From Candidatus Omnitrophota bacterium (GTDB taxonomy: Bacteria; Omnitrophota; Gorgyraeia; JAFGHF01), in contig JAMXCY010000035.1 in the NCBI GenBank assembly GCA_024543015.1, forward strand, positions 1 through 8,506: a DNA stretch of 8,506 nt, written 5' to 3'. The notes below the pieces were generated by a model. That model saw only the letters and a list, made by a program, of their open reading frames with translations. It was not told where the DNA came from and did not search any database. How positions within the stretch are numbered: position 1 is the first letter of the stretch; every line of letters begins with the position of its first letter. Made by a program: the position numbers and the translations under genes. Positions 1 through 6,727 of this stretch are shown in pieces.

Positions 1-246
1 CATTTAGAGGGTTACCTTGAGTGTCGCAAGGAAACAAATCAGAGATATATATTGCAGTTAGAGCTTTATAGCAAAGGTGAGAAAGAACTCAAATTTAGAC
101 ACTACTTCATGGCTCCGGATAGGATTTATCCTACAAAGAGATGGAAAAAAGGTGAAAAAATAAAAATATCGCAAAATGTGTCAATACCAGATTCGGCAGA
201 TATAGAGAATTGTAATTTGGTACTAAGATTTTTCCTTATAAAGTAG
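1..246 (+). CDS. C-terminal fragment of an unidentified protein, possibly the C-terminal domain of a membrane glycosyltransferase
   Basis: The frame is open from the first base of the window to a TAG stop at 244-246, giving 81 residues, so this is the 3' end of a gene that begins outside the window. A TTG at 52 could act as a start, but nothing favours it because the frame continues upstream of it. No transmembrane helix is visible in this piece. It alternates hydrophobic and polar residues like a beta-sandwich and has a segment of the form R-I-Y-P-T-x-x-W-x-x-G-E-x-I followed by a V-S-I-P turn. From memory this resembles the extracytoplasmic C-terminal domain of GT39-type mannosyltransferase-like membrane proteins; that is a weak inference. 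GC is about 34% by count, clearly lower than the genes to the right. It ends 16 bases before mtaB and is in the same direction. Confidence 0.7.
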   Translation, partial: HLEGYLECRKETNQRYILQLELYSKGEKELKFRHYFMAPDRIYPTKRWKKGEKIKISQNVSIPDSADIENCNLVLRFFLIK

Positions 247-262
247 TTATGTTTAATTAGCA

Positions 263-1528
263 ATGAAAAAAATAAAATTATTTACTCTGGGTTGTAAGGT
301 TAATCAATATGAAACCCAAGGCATAAGAGAAAAGTTTTTAAATGCTGGTTTCAGGGAAAATAATAGCGAGAAGACGGATGTTTATATCATCAACACCTGC
401 ACCGTAACTCGCCAGGCAGACCGAGAATCCCGCCATTTGATCAGAAAGGCACTTAAGGTTAACCCCGAGGCTAAAGTTATTGTTACCGGCTGTTATGTGG
501 AAAAAGACGCTGATGAGCTCCTGCAGATTTCCGACCGAATTCAAATTATCCCCAACCAGCAAAAACACCGCATTGTAGATTTTTTGAGTTTAACTAGATA
601 CAAGCGACTAGCGACTAGCGACAGAAGTTTCATTCCCCTGAGCATTTCTGAGTTCCACGGTCATGAGCGTGCCTTTGTAAAGATTCAAGATGGTTGCGAT
701 AACTTTTGTGCTTATTGTAAGGTGCCCCTTGTGCGTGGCGAGTCCCGGAGCCGTAGCTTAAAAGAGATTACTAAAGAAGTAGCTGGTTTAGTCGACCGTG
801 GATTTAAAGAAGTAGTTTTAACCGGTATTTGTCTTGGCGACTATCATTACAGAAATCTTGGCTTAGCAGATGTAGTGGGATCTTTGGCCAAAATAAAAGC
901 GGAGTTTCGCATCCGCTTAAGCTCTATCGAACCACAGTTAATTAGTGATAAATTGATAGAAAAGATGGCTAGCTCTGCGAAGATTTGCCCGCATCTACAC
1001 ATCCCCTTGCAGAGTGGTGATAATCAGATTTTGCAGAAAATGAATCGTCGCTACACAGCCAAAGATTATTTATCTTTAATTGCTAAAATTAAAAAGAAGA
1101 TTAAAGACATTGCTATTACCACGGATGTTTTAATTGGCTTTCCTGGGGAATCAGATAGAAATTTTCAGTGTACTGTGCATTGCCTGGAAGAAATCTCACC
1201 CCTGCGCACGCACATCTTTTCTTTTAGCCCGCGAGAGGGTACAGCGGCATTTAACCTCGCAGCACGCATTGAACCGCAAATAGTTAAAGAGCGAGTCGGT
1301 CTGCTTAAAGAAGTAGCGCAAAAATCTTCTCATAAATTCAGGAAGCGTTTTTTAGGCAGGAAGCTTACAGTGTTAATAGAGTCTCGTGCCGATAAGGAAA
1401 GCAGGACTTTTTGTGGCTATTCCGAGAACTATATTCGGGTAATCGTAACAGGGGCTAGCGCCAAAGACGTAAATAAGTTATTACCAGTTAAAATTAAAAC
1501 AGTGGATATACATTCTACAAAAACATGA
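263..1528 (+). CDS. mtaB: tRNA (N6-L-threonylcarbamoyladenosine(37)-C2)-methylthiotransferase MtaB
   Basis: This is a radical SAM methylthiotransferase that would convert t6A37 to ms2t6A37 in ANN-decoding tRNAs, acting in the cytoplasm with two iron-sulfur clusters. The N-terminal MTTase domain carries the three cluster cysteines C11 (in T-L-G-C-K-V-N-Q), C46 (N-T-C-T-V-T) and C77 (T-G-C-Y-V-E). The radical SAM domain has the CxxxCxxC cluster motif at C145, C149 and C152, then R-G-E-S-R-S-R and a G-F-P-G-E segment. A TRAM-like tRNA-binding domain occupies roughly residues 365-418. At 421 residues the protein is of normal length. The signature T-L-G-C-K-V-N-Q separates MtaB from MiaB and RimO. 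The ATG at 263 gives the canonical N-terminus, although no clear Shine-Dalgarno sequence precedes it. The linker between the first two domains contains a 7-base tandem repeat. The stop overlaps the recG start by ATGA. Confidence 0.95.
   Translation: MKKIKLFTLGCKVNQYETQGIREKFLNAGFRENNSEKTDVYIINTCTVTRQADRESRHLIRKALKVNPEAKVIVTGCYVEKDADELLQISDRIQIIPNQQKHRIVDFLSLTRYKRLATSDRSFIPLSISEFHGHERAFVKIQDGCDNFCAYCKVPLVRGESRSRSLKEITKEVAGLVDRGFKEVVLTGICLGDYHYRNLGLADVVGSLAKIKAEFRIRLSSIEPQLISDKLIEKMASSAKICPHLHIPLQSGDNQILQKMNRRYTAKDYLSLIAKIKKKIKDIAITTDVLIGFPGESDRNFQCTVHCLEEISPLRTHIFSFSPREGTAAFNLAARIEPQIVKERVGLLKEVAQKSSHKFRKRFLGRKLTVLIESRADKESRTFCGYSENYIRVIVTGASAKDVNKLLPVKIKTVDIHSTKT
603..622 (+). repeat. Short tandem repeat, 7-base unit, 2.9 copies, inside mtaB
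   Basis: Twenty bases have exact period 7 with unit AGCGACT. Because 7 is not a multiple of 3, each copy is read in a different frame and the repeat encodes about K114-R-L-A-T-S-D, in the variable linker between the MTTase and radical SAM domains of MtaB. Gain or loss of one unit would shift the frame; the copy number seen here leaves the gene intact. Confidence 0.85.
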
Positions 1529-3600
1529 GCCAAACCGAAGTTTTAAACAATTCTGCGCAGTATATCAAGGGCGTGGGGCCGGCCAGGTTTAAGATATTGA
1601 ATCGCTTAGGGATCCATACGGTTAGAGATTTGCTGTATTATTTGCCCCGTAGATATGAAGACAGGAGAAACTTCACCCCGATCGGACGATTAGAAGTGGG
1701 TAATTACGCTACAGTAAAGGGAGAGATTATCAAGCTGAATTTGTGGCGCAGTAAAAGAGGGCTTTCTATATTCAAAACTGCCGTGGGTGATGAGAGTGGA
1801 GCGCTTGAGGCAATTTGGTTTAATCAGCCTTTTATGAAAAGATATTTTAAGGTAGGACAAGAGATAATTCTCTATGCCAAAGTAGAAAAACATCGGCAAG
1901 TTCAAATGAACTCTCCCGAATATGAATTTGTTACCGGCAAAGACAGCTCTTTACATATGGGCAGGATTGTGCCCATTTATCCTCTAACCACCAATATCAA
2001 TCAGCGCTATTTACGCACCATTATCAGCCGAGCAGTGGAAAGCTTTTGTTCTTACATCCCCGATGCCTTGCCTTATGTTTTAAGAAAGAAATTAGAGCTT
2101 TTGCCTCTAACCTTAGCCCTAAGATCTATCCATTTTCCTCAAGATGTTACTGCCAGGGCCTCAGCTTATAAAAGACTTGTCTTTGATGAATTCTTTCTTT
2201 TTCAGCTGCTTTTAGCACTAAAGAAATCACACCGGGCCAAACAAGCACAGGGGATAGTGCATAACATGGGAGGAAAGTTGGTTGAGAATTTCCAGAAGGC
2301 TTTGCCATTTAAGTTAACTCCCAGCCAGGAAAAGGTAATTAAAGAAATAGAAAATGACATGCGTGCTTCTGGCCCAATGAATAGACTGCTCCAGGGAGAT
2401 GTGGGCTCAGGCAAGACAATAGTAGCGGCCTATAGTTTGGTTTTAAGTGTACAGTCGGGATTTCAGGCAGCAGTTATGGCTCCTACTGAGATTTTAGCCG
2501 AACAGCACTACCTTACTTTAAGTAAATTATTATTGCCTTTAAATATAAACGTAGGTTTATTAATTGGGAGTATGGCCCTTAAAACCAAACAGGAGACGCT
2601 AAAGGATCTAAAATCAGGAGTATTAGATATCATTATTGGCACCCATGCTCTTCTTGAAGAGAATATCCAGCTTAAGAGATTGGGCTTAGTGGTGGTTGAT
2701 GAACAACATAAGTTTGGAGTAATTCAGCGCTCGCTGTTGCGTAAAAAAGGTGAAATTCCGGATTATCTGGTCATGACCGCTACACCTATCCCCCGCACAT
2801 TAGCAATGACGATTTATGGCGACTTGGATATTTCTACAATTAAAGAGCTGCCCAAGGGCCGACTGCCCATCTCTACCTTCGGGGTTAAGAATGAAGCTAT
2901 AAAGGATGTCTACAAATTTATTCGGGAAGAGGTAGCTTCTGGTAGGCAGGTTTATATTGTTTATCCTTTGATCAACAAAAGCCAAACCCTCAAACTTAAG
3001 GCTGCTTCTGAGATGTATAATAAGTTAAAACAAGAGCAATTTCTCAGCTTGCGCCTGGGTCTACTCCACGGTCAGATGGCCTCAGGAGAAAAAGAGAAGA
3101 TTATGCGCAGTTTCAAACAGCATAAAATAGACATTCTGGTTTCCACTACCGTCATCGAAGTGGGTATAGATATTCCTAATGCCTCGGTGATGGTGGTTGA
3201 GCATGCGGAGAGATTTGGTTTAAGTCAACTGCATCAGTTAAGAGGGCGTATTGGTCGCGGGCCCCATCCATCTTATTGTATTTTGGTTTCAGACCCCAAG
3301 ACCGAAAAAGCAAAATTACGCATTGAGGCGATGCTGGCTACCTCTGATGGATTTCGCCTGGCAGAGCAGGACTTAGATATTCGTGGGCCTGGTCGGTTTT
3401 TTGGCCCGGCACAACACGGTGCACCGGAATTGAAGATAGGCAATGTTATCCGCGATATGGAATTAATGGAACTTGCCAGAGGCGAAGCCTTTTCTTTGGT
3501 GAGGAGTGATCCTAATCTAAGAGCGCCAGAACACGCACTTATTCGCCAGAAACTTCGTGAGAGATTTGGTTCTGAAAATATTGGTTTGCTTTCGGTGTAG
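1525..3600 (+). CDS. recG: ATP-dependent DNA helicase RecG
   Basis: RecG is a superfamily 2 DNA translocase that remodels stalled replication forks and Holliday junctions. A helix-hairpin-helix-like segment (Y-I-K-G-V-G-P, near residue 13) opens the N-terminal wedge region, whose OB fold covers roughly 55-150. Helicase motifs follow in order: Walker A G291-D-V-G-S-G-K-T298, DEQH box D392-H395, T-A-T-P at 418-421, and motif VI Q-L-R-G-R-I-G-R-G at 571-579. The TRG region follows at about 595-640 and contains D-L-D-I-R-G-P-G. The 691-residue length matches the family (E. coli 693). The usual T-R-Q of the TRG loop reads P628-A-Q630 here. The ATG overlaps the mtaB stop as ATGA, indicating translational coupling, and no strong ribosome-binding site is visible. 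Assignment is firm from the full motif set. Confidence 0.98.
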   Translation: MSQTEVLNNSAQYIKGVGPARFKILNRLGIHTVRDLLYYLPRRYEDRRNFTPIGRLEVGNYATVKGEIIKLNLWRSKRGLSIFKTAVGDESGALEAIWFNQPFMKRYFKVGQEIILYAKVEKHRQVQMNSPEYEFVTGKDSSLHMGRIVPIYPLTTNINQRYLRTIISRAVESFCSYIPDALPYVLRKKLELLPLTLALRSIHFPQDVTARASAYKRLVFDEFFLFQLLLALKKSHRAKQAQGIVHNMGGKLVENFQKALPFKLTPSQEKVIKEIENDMRASGPMNRLLQGDVGSGKTIVAAYSLVLSVQSGFQAAVMAPTEILAEQHYLTLSKLLLPLNINVGLLIGSMALKTKQETLKDLKSGVLDIIIGTHALLEENIQLKRLGLVVVDEQHKFGVIQRSLLRKKGEIPDYLVMTATPIPRTLAMTIYGDLDISTIKELPKGRLPISTFGVKNEAIKDVYKFIREEVASGRQVYIVYPLINKSQTLKLKAASEMYNKLKQEQFLSLRLGLLHGQMASGEKEKIMRSFKQHKIDILVSTTVIEVGIDIPNASVMVVEHAERFGLSQLHQLRGRIGRGPHPSYCILVSDPKTEKAKLRIEAMLATSDGFRLAEQDLDIRGPGRFFGPAQHGAPELKIGNVIRDMELMELARGEAFSLVRSDPNLRAPEHALIRQKLRERFGSENIGLLSV

Positions 3601-3607
3601 GGGAGGG
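3600..3607 (+). promoter_or_regulatory. Probable ribosome-binding site for rsmD
   Basis: The purine run GGGGAGGG begins at the last base of the recG stop codon and lies 13 bases before the rsmD ATG at 3621. The spacing is longer than usual (about 5-9), but no in-frame start lies closer, and the protein's canonical N-terminus supports that ATG. Confidence 0.45.
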
Positions 3608-3620
3608 TAAGAACGGTGCC

Positions 3621-4175
3621 ATGCGTGTGATAGCTGGAAAATTTAAAGGACGGATATTGAAGATGCCTAAGGGCGCAAAGATACGCCCCAGTTCCCAGAA
3701 GATTAAAGCAGCCTTGTTTAACATTTTAGGTGAACAGATTCATGGTGCCTCATTTCTAGAACTGTTTGCCGGAAGCGGAAATATCGGCATTGAGGCCTTA
3801 AGCCACGGTGCTGTTAAAGTTACTTTTGTAGAGCGTAATCGCCTCTGCATCAAGGCAATTCAGTCCAACCTGAAGCGCTTAGGGCTTGAGGCTGAGATAC
3901 TATCTTTTGATGTAGAACGGGCCATCCATCTGCTTAAGCAGAAAGGTGAGAAATTTGATTTTGTCTTTTTAGACCCCCCTTATTATGAAGATAAGCTGAA
4001 AAATTGCTTGATAAAACTTGGCCGTTATGATATATTAAGACCTCATTCTTACGTCATTGCCGAACATAACAAGAGAGAGGTCTTGCCAGAACAGCTTCCC
4101 AGGCTTAAACTAATGTTCACCAAAAGGTATGGAGACGCTGCTCTTTCTTTCTACCGAAAGGAAGGTAAAGGATGA
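3621..4175 (+). CDS. rsmD: 16S rRNA (guanine(966)-N2)-methyltransferase RsmD
   Basis: RsmD transfers a methyl group from SAM to N2 of G966 in 16S rRNA during 30S assembly. The N-terminus M-R-V-I-A-G-K-F-K-G-R is the family's typical start and fixes the ATG at 3621. It is followed by the conserved R22-P-S-S segment (usually R-P-T) and A-L-F-N-I-L. The SAM-binding loop is L46-E-L-F-A-G-S-G-N, and the N6/N2-type catalytic motif D118-P-P-Y121 lies in a Rossmann-fold methyltransferase core. The length of 184 residues is normal. It follows recG after 20 bases and overlaps coaD by ATGA; the rsmD-coaD pair is a very common bacterial neighbour pair, which supports both calls. Confidence 0.96.
   Translation: MRVIAGKFKGRILKMPKGAKIRPSSQKIKAALFNILGEQIHGASFLELFAGSGNIGIEALSHGAVKVTFVERNRLCIKAIQSNLKRLGLEAEILSFDVERAIHLLKQKGEKFDFVFLDPPYYEDKLKNCLIKLGRYDILRPHSYVIAEHNKREVLPEQLPRLKLMFTKRYGDAALSFYRKEGKG
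4157..4165 (+). promoter_or_regulatory. Ribosome-binding site for coaD
   Basis: AAAGGAAGG lies within the last codons of rsmD, 6 bases before the coaD ATG at 4172. It is one of only two strong Shine-Dalgarno sequences in the window. It suggests coaD can initiate independently as well as by coupling to rsmD through the ATGA overlap. Confidence 0.7.
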
Positions 4176-4663
4176 ACAGAATAGCTATTTATCCCGGCAC
4201 TTTTGACCCAGTTACCTATGGGCATATTGATTTAATCAAACGGGCAACTAAGATTTTTGACCGGATTATAGTAGCAGTGGTAAAGCATCCACAAAAAAAA
4301 GCCCTTTTTCCGTATAAGGAAAGGCAAAAGTTACTCGAAACTGCCATCAGAGAAATTCCCCGCGTCAGCATTGAAAGCTTTGAGGGCCTTTTGGTTGATT
4401 ATGTGAGAAGCAAAAGGGCTCGGGTGATGATCAGGGGCCTGCGGATGATTTCTGATTTTGAGTATGAATTTCAAATGGCCCTGACCAACAGGAGGCTGGA
4501 TCCCGAGATTGAGACTATTTATATGATGCCTAAGGAATCTTACTGTTATCTTTCTTCAAAACTGATAAAAGAAGCGGCTTTGCTGGGCGCGAACTTAAAA
4601 GATTTTGTGCCAGACTTTGTGGAAAAAGGGCTAAAGATGCGGCTGAAGAAAAAGGCTAAATGA
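4172..4663 (+). CDS. coaD: Phosphopantetheine adenylyltransferase CoaD
   Basis: CoaD catalyses the penultimate step of coenzyme A synthesis: 4'-phosphopantetheine plus ATP gives dephospho-CoA and pyrophosphate. The nucleotidyltransferase signature is present as Y7-P-G-T-F-D-P-V-T15-Y-G-H18, where T-x-G-H binds ATP. I-R-G-L-R and the following D-F-E-Y-E-F-Q segment are typical of bacterial PPAT. The S128-S-K-L-I-K-E134 motif corresponds to the family's I-S-S-S-x-x-K-E. At 163 residues it is full length (about 160 is usual). It overlaps both rsmD and pta by ATGA. Its position directly before pta and ackA places CoA supply next to acetyl-CoA use. A run of eight A residues at 4293-4300 is read in frame. 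Confidence 0.97.
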   Translation: MNRIAIYPGTFDPVTYGHIDLIKRATKIFDRIIVAVVKHPQKKALFPYKERQKLLETAIREIPRVSIESFEGLLVDYVRSKRARVMIRGLRMISDFEYEFQMALTNRRLDPEIETIYMMPKESYCYLSSKLIKEAALLGANLKDFVPDFVEKGLKMRLKKKAK

Positions 4664-5655
4664 GTATCTTCGAACAAATTTACAAAAAGGCTAAAACCAA
4701 TCCCAAAAGAATCGTCCTTCCCGAAGGCGGGGACCTGCGTGTGATTAAAGCTGCCTCGGAGGCTGTCAGAGAAAAACTTGCCCGGATTATCCTCTTAGGC
4801 AAAGCTGATCTAATCCTGAGCAAGGCCAAAAGAAATAGGTTAAATATTAAAAAATGCGAGATCATCGAGCCGCTCAGGGATAAAAAGTTAGATGAGTATA
4901 TTGGCAGATATCGGGATTTGAGAAAGCATAGAGGCGTGACCCTTGATCAGTCAAGAAAGTTGGTTTCAGGTGATCCTGTCTTTTTTGCAGCGATGATGTT
5001 ACGCGCAGGCAGGGTGGATAGTTTTGTTGCCGGAGCCTCCCATACCACTAGCGATATAGCCAGGGCGGCCTTACGTTGCATTAAGAGGGATCCCGTATAT
5101 TCTATAGCTTCAGGCGCGTTTTTAGTAGAGCTTAAGGATAAGCGCTACGGAGAGAATGGTTTGTTTCTGTTCGCCGATTGCGCGATTGTGCCGTTACCGA
5201 AACCTGAACAGCTGGCTGACATTGCCGCGGCTTCCAGCGAGGTTTGGACTAAGGTTACGGGATATAAACCGCGGCTGGCTATGCTAAGTTTTTCAAGTAA
5301 AGGTTCTGGTTGTGGCCCTTGCGTGGATAAGATAAGAGAGGCCTGTGAAATCTTGAAAAAGTTAAAGCCGGATTTAGTCATAGATGGAGAGTTACAGGCT
5401 GATAGCGCTGTTGTTCCTGCTGTAGCCAGGATAAAGGTTCCCAATAGCCCGATAAAGGGCAGGGCAAACATTTTAATCTTTCCCAATCTCGATTCCGGCA
5501 ATATTGCCTATAAGTTGATCCAAAGACTTGCTCAGGCCAGGGTAGTAGGGCCGGTTATTCAAGGGTTGTCCAAACCCTGCAGCGATTTATCTCGCGGTTG
5601 TAGCCCGAAGGAAATTATTGATGCCATTGCGCTAACATCCGTGATGGCCCGGTGA
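4660..5655 (+). CDS. pta: Phosphate acetyltransferase, short single-domain form
   Basis: Pta interconverts acetyl-CoA plus phosphate and acetyl-phosphate plus CoA. The 331 residues correspond to the catalytic PTA_PTB domain alone, without the N-terminal P-loop/DRTGG regions of the long E. coli type. Recognisable blocks are F-A-D-C-A-I-V-P-L-P-K-P-E-Q-L-A-D-I-A, M-L-S-F-S-S-K-G-S-G, D-G-E-L-Q-A-D, L-I-F-P-N-L-D-S-G-N-I and D309-L-S311-R312-G-C-S. S311 and R312 correspond to the catalytic S309 and R310 of the Methanosarcina thermophila enzyme as I recall the numbering; its D316 aligns with E318 here. A C218-G-P-C221 segment sits in a loop where I expect no cysteines. A phosphate butyryltransferase is less likely because these blocks match Pta and ackA follows. 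The gene overlaps coaD by ATGA and ends one base before ackA. Confidence 0.94.
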   Translation: MSIFEQIYKKAKTNPKRIVLPEGGDLRVIKAASEAVREKLARIILLGKADLILSKAKRNRLNIKKCEIIEPLRDKKLDEYIGRYRDLRKHRGVTLDQSRKLVSGDPVFFAAMMLRAGRVDSFVAGASHTTSDIARAALRCIKRDPVYSIASGAFLVELKDKRYGENGLFLFADCAIVPLPKPEQLADIAAASSEVWTKVTGYKPRLAMLSFSSKGSGCGPCVDKIREACEILKKLKPDLVIDGELQADSAVVPAVARIKVPNSPIKGRANILIFPNLDSGNIAYKLIQRLAQARVVGPVIQGLSKPCSDLSRGCSPKEIIDAIALTSVMAR

Positions 5656-5656
5656 T

Positions 5657-6727
5657 ATGTTAATCCTCGTTATAAACAGTGGCAGCTCTTCCGTTAAATA
5701 CCAACTCTATGATATGCCCAGGGAAATATGCAAAGCTTGCGGCGTTATAGAGAAGGTCCGCAATCATCACCTGGCCTTGAGATTAGTAATTCAATCACTG
5801 CTTAGGGGCAAGAAAAGAGCTATTTCTTCTAAGGATGAGATAGCAGCAGTAGGGCATAGAGTTGTTCACGGGGGCGAGAGTTTTAAGCAATCTGTGCTAA
5901 TCAATAAGCAGGTAACTAAGACAATAAAAAGCTATAGCCGGCTTGCTCCTTTGCACAATTTGCCGAATTTAGCCGGAATCTTTGCCTGTAAGCGATTACT
6001 AAAAAGGGCACCTCAAGTAGCGGTTTTTGATACAGCCTTTCATCAGACTATGCCTGAGTCCAGCTATCTTTATGGATTGCCTTATGCTATCTATAAAAGA
6101 CACGCCATTCGCCGCTATGGCTTTCACGGTCTGAGCCACCGCTATGTGGCTGAAAAAGCAAGTAAGATTTTGGGTAGGCCCCTAAAGTCTTTAAAAATTA
6201 TCACCTGCCACCTGGGTAATGGTTGCAGCATTACCGCGGTAGATAAGGGCAAATCTTTAGATAATTCAATGGGGTTTACTCCCTTAGAAGGATTGGTGAT
6301 GGGTACTCGTTGTGGAGATATTGACCCGGCAGCAGTGCTTTATCTAATGAAAAAAAAGAACTTAAGCATCAACAGAACTCTTGAGCTTTTAAACAGAACC
6401 AGCGGTCTTTTGGGACTTTCGGGCAAAAGTAATGACATGCGCGATATTCTGCGGCTTTCACGAAGAGGAAACAAAAGAGCAAAGTTGGCCGCCGACATTT
6501 TTATCTACAGAATCAAAAAATATATCGGTGCTTATATTGCCGCGATGAATGGTTGCAATGCCGTTGTCTTCACGGCAGGAATAGGTGAAAACCAGCCATA
6601 CATAAGAACCAAAGTGTGCCGTGGGCTTTCTACTTTAATTAAGAAATTCAAAATCAGGGTTTTGACCATTCACACCAATGAAGAGCTGATGATTGCCCGC
6701 GAGAGCTATCGATTGTTAAAGCGATGA
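5657..6727 (+). CDS. ackA: Acetate kinase, unusually compact
   Basis: AckA catalyses acetyl-phosphate plus ADP to acetate plus ATP, reversibly; with Pta it gives ATP from acetyl-CoA or activates acetate. The ASKHA-fold signatures are clear: V-I-N7-S-G-S-S-S, G-H-R68-V-V-H-G-G, L-H100-N-L, F-D125-T-A-F-H, G-F-H157-G-L-S-H, L-G-N188-G, G-T-R218, A-G308-I-G-E-N and T-N-E-E-L-M-I-A-R near the end. Against the M. thermophila numbering I recall, N7 is unshifted, R91 through G331 are all shifted by exactly 23, and the C-terminal glutamate (E384) by about 41. So two segments are missing, about 23 residues before R68 and about 18 after G308. The total of 356 compares with about 400 normally. All catalytic positions I could place are kept, so it is probably functional. 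It overlaps the next gene by ATGA. Confidence 0.95.
   Translation: MLILVINSGSSSVKYQLYDMPREICKACGVIEKVRNHHLALRLVIQSLLRGKKRAISSKDEIAAVGHRVVHGGESFKQSVLINKQVTKTIKSYSRLAPLHNLPNLAGIFACKRLLKRAPQVAVFDTAFHQTMPESSYLYGLPYAIYKRHAIRRYGFHGLSHRYVAEKASKILGRPLKSLKIITCHLGNGCSITAVDKGKSLDNSMGFTPLEGLVMGTRCGDIDPAAVLYLMKKKNLSINRTLELLNRTSGLLGLSGKSNDMRDILRLSRRGNKRAKLAADIFIYRIKKYIGAYIAAMNGCNAVVFTAGIGENQPYIRTKVCRGLSTLIKKFKIRVLTIHTNEELMIARESYRLLKR

Noticed and set aside
52..246. A separate small gene starting at TTG 52
   Set aside because: The same frame is open to the left edge of the window and no ribosome-binding site precedes the TTG, so a 3' gene fragment is the simpler reading.
247..262. Promoter or terminator between the first gene fragment and mtaB
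   Set aside because: The gap is only 16 bases, with no hairpin and no room for a full promoter; any promoter would lie inside the upstream gene and I see no convincing -35/-10 pair there.
603..622. CRISPR or phage attachment-site interpretation of the 7-base repeat
   Set aside because: Units are 7 bases with no spacers, lie inside an intact gene, and no integrase or cas gene is present.
4293..4300. Run of eight A in coaD (and another at 6350-6357 in ackA) as a frameshift or transcriptional slippage site
   Set aside because: Both are read in frame within conserved sequence, with no downstream alternative frame or stimulatory structure that would give slippage a purpose.
5145..5501. 118-codon open frame on the - strand inside pta
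   Set aside because: It lies wholly antisense to a well-conserved enzyme, has no recognisable motif and no ribosome-binding site; it is a shadow of pta codon bias.
5657..6727. ackA as a decaying pseudogene because it is short
   Set aside because: The frame is uninterrupted, every catalytic residue I could place is present, and the losses fall in two discrete segments.
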